Source: Syntrophaceae bacterium
GTDB taxonomy: Bacteria > Desulfobacterota > Syntrophia > Syntrophales > UBA2185
DNA length: 6,394 nucleotides
NCBI GenBank assembly: GCA_003508565.1
Contig: DNUI01000140.1
Span: 1-6,394, forward strand
Reading direction: 5' to 3'
Shown: piece by piece, positions 5,795 through 6,394 of the stretch
Layout: every line of letters starts with the position of its first letter
How positions within the stretch are numbered: the stretch's first letter is position 1
Notes under the pieces: model-generated
What the model was told of the DNA's origin: nothing
The model's database searches: none
The model's input: the letters and a program-made list of their open reading frames with translations, nothing else
Made by a program: the position numbers and the translations under genes

Positions 5795-5927
5795 GCAAAG
5801 AAAGTTAATTATCGGTTGATAAGGGCATGATTAACCGGTAGCAAGCTCAAAAACTTTGGAAGGTAAAAATCCTTCATTCCTCCTGATCCTGGGGAGACAT
5901 TATGTCTCCCCTTTATCTTTTTTATTT
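5795..5927 (+). ncRNA. Candidate sigma-54-dependent small RNA
   Basis: A transcript from the sigma-54 promoter to the terminator at 5891-5927 would be about 125-133 nt. It has no credible coding frame; the only ATG after a purine run gives four codons. The 5' part can fold as TTATC-GGTT-GATAA (5809-5822), or alternatively CGGTTGAT/ATTAACCG (5813-5820 with 5830-5837), or GTTAAT/ATTAAC (5804-5809 with 5830-5835). A second stem GAAGG/CCTTC (5859-5863 with 5871-5875) follows. Between it and the terminator is a pyrimidine-rich, probably unpaired stretch ATTCCTCCTGAT (5876-5887), which is complementary to Shine-Dalgarno sequences. This is a usual design of trans-acting riboregulators. Its 3' end overlaps, antisense, the last codons of rarA. 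I know of no named family it matches; expression is inferred, not shown. Confidence 0.55.
5891..5927 (+). terminator. Strong intrinsic terminator on the plus strand
   Basis: GGGGAGAC (5891-5898) and GTCTCCCC (5904-5911) form a GC-rich 8-bp stem with loop ATTAT, extendable by one A-T pair. It is followed by TTTATCTTTTTTATTT (5912-5927). The T-tract is only on the plus strand; reading minus, the hairpin is followed by AGGATCAGGAGG, so it is not a good terminator for rarA. Its presence with no plus-strand protein gene before it is the main support for a small RNA. Confidence 0.75.
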
Positions 5928-6394
5928 CTCCCACTCATCGACTCTCGAAGTTTTCGCCACTGTTCTATTCTCTCTTTGATCACCTTCTCGTATCCCCTGT
6001 CCGTAGGTATATAGTACGTGCTTCCCCGCAATTTCGCAGGAAGATAGTCCTGGGGGACATAGGCATCTTCAAAATCATGGGCATAGCGATAATCCTTCCC
6101 ATAGCCAAGGTCTTTCATCAAGCGCGTCGGGGCATTTCTGATATGGAGAGGGACCGGGAGGGTACCGGTCTGGCTGATAGTTCCCTTGATCTTTCCATAC
6201 GCGGTATAAAGGGAGTTGCTTTTGGGTGCTGTGGCAAGATATACAGCGGCCTGGGCCAACGCCAGCTCACCTTCCGGCAAACCGATAAATTCAAAAGCCT
6301 GCATAGCGGAAACGGCAATTGTGAGGGCTCTGGGATCGGCATTCCCAATATCTTCGGATGCAAATCTCACCATACGCCGGGCGATGTAAAGGGG
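5900..6394 (-). CDS. rarA: RarA/MgsA AAA+ ATPase, C-terminal part (runs off the window)
   Basis: This 164-residue C-terminal portion is in frame to the window edge (reading PLYIARRMVRF from the edge), so the methionine at 6373 is internal and the true start lies outside. RarA is a cytoplasmic clamp-loader-like ATPase acting at stalled replication forks. The segments ARRMVRFASEDIGNADP, LPEGELALAQAAVYLATAPKSN and the later DYLP...YYIPTDRGYE are typical of its tetramerisation and C-terminal region; the Walker motifs lie upstream, outside the window. The tail is lysine-rich (NKKDKGET), because these codons are the complement of the T-tract of the plus-strand terminator. The stop at 5902-5900 lies inside that hairpin. 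No rarA terminator is evident, so rarA mRNA may run on antisense to the small RNA. Confidence 0.95.
   Translation of the reverse strand, partial: PLYIARRMVRFASEDIGNADPRALTIAVSAMQAFEFIGLPEGELALAQAAVYLATAPKSNSLYTAYGKIKGTISQTGTLPVPLHIRNAPTRLMKDLGYGKDYRYAHDFEDAYVPQDYLPAKLRGSTYYIPTDRGYEKVIKERIEQWRKLRESMSGRNKKDKGET

Noticed and set aside
5818..5886. Minus-strand 22-codon frame MKDFYLPKFLSLL after AGGAGG
   Set aside because: The AGGAGG is only one or two bases from the ATG, too close to work, and the stretch is better explained as the complement of the plus-strand small RNA.
1..6394. CRISPR arrays, tRNA, rRNA, insertion sequences or phage genes
   Set aside because: No regularly spaced repeats, no cloverleaf or rRNA-like sequence, and no transposase or integrase frames were seen in the window.

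Overview
The window holds five protein genes of a free-living Gram-negative-type bacterium, plus three intergenic stretches that are richer than the genes. The NtrB/NtrC-style pair, a near-consensus sigma-54 promoter, moderate GC and an AroH-type chorismate mutase suggest Desulfobacterota or a related anaerobic lineage. That placement is an inference with modest confidence; no rRNA or other marker is present.

Layout from left to right. At 46-456 (-) lies a monofunctional AroH-class chorismate mutase. Upstream of it, 457-1014 has no conventional gene but looks like a regulatory leader for aroH: a minus-strand promoter (802-774), a 34-codon peptide with a Phe/Trp/Tyr/Cys cluster (747-643), a 20-bp perfect hairpin shaped like an intrinsic terminator (629-577), a second Phe/Tyr-rich peptide whose start lies inside that hairpin (591-523), then aroH. 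The part at 803-930 shows no feature I can support. At 1015-2220 (+) lies a DegT/DnrJ/EryC1/StrS sugar aminotransferase, divergent from aroH and convergent with the two-component genes.

At 2282-3643 and 3656-5443 (both -) lie an NtrC-family sigma-54 activator and its membrane histidine kinase, 12 bp apart, with the kinase first in the operon. A sigma-70-type promoter precedes the kinase (5529-5502). The gap 5444-5899 holds a hairpin/dyad followed by T6 (5576-5597), a candidate minus-strand microprotein with CPVC (ending 5610), and a plus-strand sigma-54 promoter (5769-5784). That promoter is followed by about 130 nt without a credible ORF and then a strong plus-strand intrinsic terminator (5891-5927). 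This is best read as an undescribed small RNA. The 3' part of rarA (replication-associated AAA+ ATPase) runs minus from the right edge to 5900, and its last codons overlap the small RNA terminator.

How it may work together (inference): the kinase senses an extracytoplasmic cue and phosphorylates the NtrC-type regulator, which drives sigma-54 RNA polymerase. The only clear -24/-12 promoter I found sits next to this operon and points into the small RNA, so the small RNA is the leading candidate output. It carries an anti-Shine-Dalgarno stretch (UUCCUCCUGA) between two hairpins. Separately, aroH looks controlled by aromatic amino acid supply through attenuation.
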